From Moesziomyces globuligerus (Eukaryota; Basidiomycota; Ustilaginomycetes; Ustilaginales; Ustilaginaceae): DNA of 64,000 nt. Position numbers and translations under genes: made by a program. The notes under the pieces were generated by a model. That model was not told where the DNA came from. It did no database searches and saw nothing but the letters and a program-made list of their open reading frames with translations. Below, one piece after another: positions 59,468 to 64,000 of the stretch (its first letter is position 1; each line of letters opens with the position of its first letter). The stretch lies in contig JARVLF010000017.1 in the NCBI GenBank assembly GCA_030849465.1, positions 496,001 through 560,000 on the forward strand, in the 5' to 3' direction.

Positions 59468-61151
59468 GTAGCGGGACCGGCTCAACACGTCACTTAGCTG
59501 ATGAGAAGCTAGCTCGATTCGAAGCACATGTGGTTGGCAAGCATGGATGCTGAGGTTGGTGATGCTGCGGCTACCGTTGGGACGTACATGGACATTGTCT
59601 CTGAAAACGCCAAGTGGTGCGGGCGACGCTACTACTTTTACTCTGAGAGCAATGGAAAGCGGAATGGATCGCAAGCGTGGGTGAGTGGGATGATTTTTTT
59701 CCGAGTGTGAGGTTGGAGATTGACACAGAGTGGAGTTTGATTGCGGAGGGCGGAAGTTGGAGATGCACGATGAGCGCGGCGGGCGGCGGTGAATAAAGTG
59801 CGGTGATGGAAATCCGCGCCGGCGCGCGCTGGATTTCTGGACGCTGGAAATCCGACGCCAGGCAGAGAGAGCGAGAGAGCCGTCGCTTGGCAGACCGAAG
59901 CGCTCACGCGACGCTCTCCTTGCCGCAAGGAGTCGTCTAAGGCTCAAAGCAGACTCGCGGGTGGCGTCGACTCGAACTTGCAAGCCTCTGATGAACGGCG
60001 AGGCGTGTGTTGCTGCGACGGTGCTACGCTGCACCAGTTGATGTTATGCGGGTGGTAGGATGCATGTGGATCAGGCGCCGGAGAGATGCACGCCCGCAGG
60101 CCAAGCTTGACTCCGACGCCGTCACAATGCCTGTCGCATGAACCCATCCAAACATCAAAGCGAAAAAAGTCGACTGCTAAGTAAGTTACATCGTCTTGAC
60201 ATTCATCGACCGAAGCAGTCACCATCAGTATGGGATCCGGATCAGCCGTGCATCTTGCATCTTTCGGCGTGGAAGAGTTTGCAAAGCGCGGCGGTGGAAA
60301 GCGACATGTCGGATGGCTGCGCTTGGCTGCGCTTGGCTGCGCTGACGCGCGATCTGAGTCCAACACCTGAGCGGTTGCGGTGCGTGAACAAGGAACGGAA
60401 CGGACCCTGAGGACGAGCCTTGTTACTGTGCTGTGCTGTGAAGAGCTGTGCTGTTCACCCCGTCCCAGCTCGATGCGCCTCGCCCGCCCTCCCCTTTTTT
60501 TCCCCCTTTGCTCCCCTTTGCTTGCCTTTTCGATTTTCGCAATTTTGGATTTTTGAAGGCGGTTGGCGCGGCCCCTGAAATTGAGAGATGCTTGCATGCT
60601 TGCTGACCTGTCCTGTCGTGTCTGCTGGCAGCGCAGAGAAAGCCAAAGGCAGGGCGCGCGCCTGGCAGTCGGGATCGCCGCCCATTCCAGCTCGCTTGGC
60701 TCGAGCCGACGCCGCGACAGTCTGAATCTTTGTCGTTCGATCTGCTGCCAAAGCCACTTGGACTGTCACTCTGCTGCTGCTCGTTCACTGGTTCAGCCTC
60801 GCTCAGATCGCCCGCGCCGCCGCAACAGCACTCACAGACTACAGCCCACCGCACTCTTGCCCCTCGGCCTCCTCTTCCCCTACAGTAACCCTATCGTTGA
60901 CCGCCGCTTCATCTCAAGCCTCCATCACCCCGACTCGCGACTCAGCCGCAAGCTCACTCGGCTCAAGCTCGTCGTTGCACGCTCGCTCAGCATAGACGCA
61001 CCCGTCGTCGCTGCGGCACTCCCTTCTCTCCTTCTCCTCCCCCCCACCATCACCATCCTACAGCGCAAACATACACGCCACCACTAGATCTCGCCTCCTT
61101 CTCGCCGTGCATCTGCGCTTTCAGACAGCCACGTAGCCATCGTCGGCCACC
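59468..61151. other. Intergenic region and mcs1 promoter
   Basis: 1.68 kb with no supported gene. A TGGCTGCGCT decamer triplicate lies at about 60317-60348. The last 250 bases are C/T-rich with many CTCGG and CACC motifs, typical of a leader, and end at the mcs1 ATG. A T-loop-like GTTCGAGTC on the minus strand near 59970 has no matching tRNA stems. Confidence 0.5.
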
Positions 61152-64000
61152 ATGTCTGCAGCCATGCACGCGCCCGAGGACATCGCAAAGCTCTCACAGC
61201 TTCCCTCCATCTCCCCGGACACCATCTTCTCCGTCCTCCGCGATCGCTTCTACTCCGGTCTGCCCTACACCGCTCTCTCCGACTCCGTCCTCGTCTCCGT
61301 CAACCCCTACGCCTCCTCCGGAAACCGCAACAGCGATGACGCCCTTCGCGAATACACACGCGAGTACCGCGAAACCAACAAGCAGCTTCGCGGCGCTCCC
61401 CTCCCTCCCCACATCTTTGCACACGCATGCAACGCCTACTTCTACATGCGCCGCACCGGCCAGGATCAGAGCCTCCTCATGGCCGGCGACACCTCCAGCG
61501 GAAAGAGCGAGGTTCGCAGGCTCGCCATCCGCGCCCTCATCGACCTCAGCGTAGCCGCCCCAGGCAAGAAGGGCTCCAAGCTCGCCGTCCAGATCCCCTC
61601 GGCCGAGTACATCCTCGAGGCGCTCGGCAACTCGCGCACCCTCGAAAACGCAAACGCCTCCCGCTTCGGCAAGTACACCGAACTCCAGTTCTCCGACTCG
61701 GGCAAGCTTGTCGGCGCAAAGACCCTCGACTACTACCTCGAAAAGAACCGCGTCGTCAGCGCCGCCTCGAGCGAGCGCAACTTCCACATCTTCCACTACA
61801 TGGTCGCAGGCGCCTCGGACGACGAGAAGTCCTACCTTGGCATCACCGACGCAGCCTCCTTCCGCTACCTCGGACAGGCCTCCCGCAATCGCGACGCAGA
61901 CGACGCCGCCAAGTTCAACCGCCTCAAGCAGGCGTTCAAGAACGTCGGCTTCTCCAAACGCCACGTCGCTTCCATCTGCCAGCTCCTCGCCGCCATTCTC
62001 CACCTCGGCAACATCGAATTCCACTACGACCGCCAGCGCACCCAGGACTCGGCCACCGTACGCAATCCAGACGTCCTCGACAGGGTCGCCGAATACCTCG
62101 GCATCCCCGCAAAAGCGCTCGAGGAGGCCCTCACCTACAAGACAAAACTCATCCGCGGCGAGGTCTGCACCATCCTCCTCGACGCAGACGGCGCCTCGGA
62201 CCACCGCGACGACCTCGCAAAGTCGCTCTACTCGCTCCTCTTCGCCTGGGTCAACGAGAGCCTCAACGAAAAACTCTGCCGCGACGATTTCGACACCTTC
62301 ATCGGCCTCCTCGACCTCCCCGGCTTCCAGAACCTCTCCCGCGCAAACTCGCTCGATCAGTTCTGCGTCAACTTCGCCTGCGAGAGCCTCCACCGCTTCA
62401 TGCTCCGCGGCGTCTTTGAAAGGCGTCGCGACGAGTTTGCCGACGAGGCCATCGCCCACCTCGCCCCCGAGATCCCCTTCTTCGACAATGCAGAGACCCT
62501 CCGCCTCATGACCAACCAACCCGGCGGACTCATCCACATCATGGACGACCAGGCGCGCAGGATGCCCAAGAAGACCGACCAGACCATGATCGAGGCGTTT
62601 GGCAAGCGTTGGGGCAACCACCCTGCCTTCAAGGTCGGCCCTGCAGACCGAAGCGGCTTCTCCAGCTTCACCATCAGCCACTACAACTCGGCCGTCACCT
62701 ACACCAGCGAAAACCTGCTCGAGAAGAACAGCGAGGTCGTCAGCACCGACTTTGTCTCGCTCCTCCGCGGCTCCCAGCCCGAGTCGACCAAGCTCGGCGC
62801 CGACCCCACCGCCGCGCCCGGCTCCTCCATCCCCTTCATCCGCGGCATCTTCAACACAAAGGTGCTCAAGACCCAGTCCCACCCCAAGAACGACCAGACC
62901 ATCGTCGCCGCGCAGCAGTCGGTCAAGCCCATGCGCGCACCCTCCACCCGCAGGCCCAACCGCGCCAACACCGTCAAGCGCACCACCACCGTCAAGAAGG
63001 GCGCCAACAACAACGACGATGACGACTCGGACGACGACGGCGCAGACGCCGCCGACAGCTCCGGCACCAAAAAGGCCTCGGTGCGCTGCGTCGCCGGCGA
63101 GTTCCGCGGCGCCTTCGATCTGCTGCTCGAGACCCTCGAGGAGACCAAGTCCTGGTTCACCCTTTGCCTCCGACCCAACGACAACCAGCTCCCCAACCAG
63201 TTCGAGGCGAGGGTCGTCAAGCAGCAGATCAACACGCTCGGCCTCTCCGAGATGGCCCGCAAGCTCCTCAACGAGTACAGCGTCAGCATGACCTACGAGG
63301 AGTTCTGCCAGCGCTACGCCGCCATCCCTTCCCTCGACGCCGTCCAGATGGCCGGCGCCGTCTCCGGTGAGGCGAAGCAGAAGTTCTCGGCCGCGCGAGA
63401 GATCATGTCCTGGTCCGACCAGGACGCTGCCTCGGGCCGCGTCAAGGTCTTCCTCTCCCACTCCGCCTTCCGCGAGCTCGAAGACGAGCTTCGCGCCGCC
63501 GATCCCGAAGAGGTCAAGAACAACGAGCGACGCGCTCAGCTCGATGCCGAAGCCGCGGCCCGTGGCGACTCGGACCCTTTCTCCCCCATGGCTGTGGTGG
63601 CAGACGAGGCGACCCGCAGCCGCAGCAACGACTTTGTCGGCGCCTACGGCGACCCCTTCAAGGAGCGCTCCTCGGTCGCACTCCCTCTCGTCGGTGGGGG
63701 CGCTGCCGAGGCCGACGACGCGCTTGAGGAGGTCAAGAGCCAATACTCTGGCGTCTCTGGCACCCTGCCTAGGCGCAGCTACGGCGGTGGTCTCAGCGGC
63801 GCCGCTTCCAACATCGGCTCCGAGGCGTATGCCCCCTCGCGCAACATGTTCGCCGACATGGGCAAGAACGGCCTCAACGAGAAGGCCGGCACCACCGCCT
63901 TCACCGAGGAGCCTCTCGGCGAGGTCGCCGAAGAGGTCGGCGTGACCGCCGCGCGTCGCAAGTGGGTCGCCTTCACCTGGGCCGTCACCTTCTTCATCCC
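61152..64000 (+). CDS. mcs1: Class V chitin synthase with myosin motor domain, Mcs1 type, N-terminal 949 codons (cut by window end)
   Basis: Vesicle-borne chitin synthase that makes cell-wall chitin at hyphal tips; in U. maydis it is needed for virulence. The window contains the myosin motor-like domain (about residues 1-780) and the start of the membrane part (RRKWVAFTWAVTFFI); the catalytic QxxEY/QRRRW region lies beyond 64000. Motor motifs: P-loop GDTSSGKSE near residue 110 instead of GESGAGKT, switch I NASRFGKY, switch II-like DLPGFQ. The region after the motor has an Ala/Asp/Glu-rich linker. ATG at 61152 (CACCATG) starts MSAAMHAPED. No intron is seen in the 2849 bp present. The frame is open to the window edge. 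Confidence 0.97.
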   Translation, partial: MSAAMHAPEDIAKLSQLPSISPDTIFSVLRDRFYSGLPYTALSDSVLVSVNPYASSGNRNSDDALREYTREYRETNKQLRGAPLPPHIFAHACNAYFYMRRTGQDQSLLMAGDTSSGKSEVRRLAIRALIDLSVAAPGKKGSKLAVQIPSAEYILEALGNSRTLENANASRFGKYTELQFSDSGKLVGAKTLDYYLEKNRVVSAASSERNFHIFHYMVAGASDDEKSYLGITDAASFRYLGQASRNRDADDAAKFNRLKQAFKNVGFSKRHVASICQLLAAILHLGNIEFHYDRQRTQDSATVRNPDVLDRVAEYLGIPAKALEEALTYKTKLIRGEVCTILLDADGASDHRDDLAKSLYSLLFAWVNESLNEKLCRDDFDTFIGLLDLPGFQNLSRANSLDQFCVNFACESLHRFMLRGVFERRRDEFADEAIAHLAPEIPFFDNAETLRLMTNQPGGLIHIMDDQARRMPKKTDQTMIEAFGKRWGNHPAFKVGPADRSGFSSFTISHYNSAVTYTSENLLEKNSEVVSTDFVSLLRGSQPESTKLGADPTAAPGSSIPFIRGIFNTKVLKTQSHPKNDQTIVAAQQSVKPMRAPSTRRPNRANTVKRTTTVKKGANNNDDDDSDDDGADAADSSGTKKASVRCVAGEFRGAFDLLLETLEETKSWFTLCLRPNDNQLPNQFEARVVKQQINTLGLSEMARKLLNEYSVSMTYEEFCQRYAAIPSLDAVQMAGAVSGEAKQKFSAAREIMSWSDQDAASGRVKVFLSHSAFRELEDELRAADPEEVKNNERRAQLDAEAAARGDSDPFSPMAVVADEATRSRSNDFVGAYGDPFKERSSVALPLVGGGAAEADDALEEVKSQYSGVSGTLPRRSYGGGLSGAASNIGSEAYAPSRNMFADMGKNGLNEKAGTTAFTEEPLGEVAEEVGVTAARRKWVAFTWAVTFFI

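Noticed and set aside
59930..60020. tRNA-like T-loop sequence (GTTCGAGTC) on the minus strand
   Set aside because: The T-stem does not pair and no acceptor, D or anticodon stem could be built.
57098..60034. 978-codon minus-strand frame opposite TFG1
   Set aside because: Same antisense effect; the TFIIF-alpha gene on the other strand has full domain support.
61194..63743. 849-codon minus-strand frame opposite mcs1
   Set aside because: Antisense of the myosin motor; Val/Glu/Gly-rich with no family resemblance.

Overview
The window comes from the nuclear genome of a smut fungus (Basidiomycota, Ustilaginaceae). Three things point there: compact GC-rich genes with few short introns (80-110 bp, GT...AG), a class V chitin synthase with a myosin motor (the Ustilago maydis mcs1 type) running off the right edge, and a family of small secreted proteins that fits the smut-specific Mig1 proteins. 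Gene order also fits U. maydis. If mcs1 is UMAG_03204, counting leftward one gene at a time puts TOR at 03216 and the first Mig1-like gene at 03223, the tags I remember for TOR and mig1. This is from memory and needs checking. Several genes in the cluster suggest a relative in which the mig1 locus was duplicated.

Layout. 1-1.5 kb: membrane-type short-chain dehydrogenase. 2.4-8.0 kb: accessory block of five two-exon genes for secreted Mig1-like candidate effectors, in orientations + - + - -. 8.6-18.1 kb: FAD oxidoreductase with a C-terminal CaaX box, enoyl-CoA isomerase/hydratase, Ctr copper transporter, Rsc4-like bromodomain protein, SCAMP. 19-31 kb: Cdc10-type septin, TOR kinase, dihydroorotate dehydrogenase (pyr4), LSm8. 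31.5-34.7 kb: Chs4/Skt5-like chitin synthase activator. 34.7-40.05 kb: a gene-poor, repeat-bearing stretch ending at a small secreted double-psi beta-barrel protein. 42.5-53 kb: peroxiredoxin with a long tail, Cks1, Sec24 with an N-terminal WW domain, RBM25/Snu71-like splicing factor, Sym1/Mpv17. 53-64 kb: thymidylate kinase inside a 1132-residue protein, TFIIF-alpha, and the first half of mcs1.

Most genes are conserved housekeeping genes with no operon-like logic. There is a loose theme of secretion and polar wall growth: Sec24 (COPII), SCAMP, septin, the Chs4-like activator, and Mcs1 (vesicle-borne chitin synthase needed for smut virulence). The Mig1-like cluster is the clearest accessory system. 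It shows lineage-specific tandem duplication, a fixed phase-1 intron, two sequence subfamilies, TATA-like boxes 65-100 bp upstream of the starts, and repeated GTGGG(A/G)CC elements and one perfect dyad upstream.

Start codons were taken as the first plausible ATG in frame; several frames extend further upstream only through GTG or TTG and were trimmed. Introns were placed by eye from splice sites and protein conservation. I found no tRNA, rRNA, CRISPR or intact transposon.
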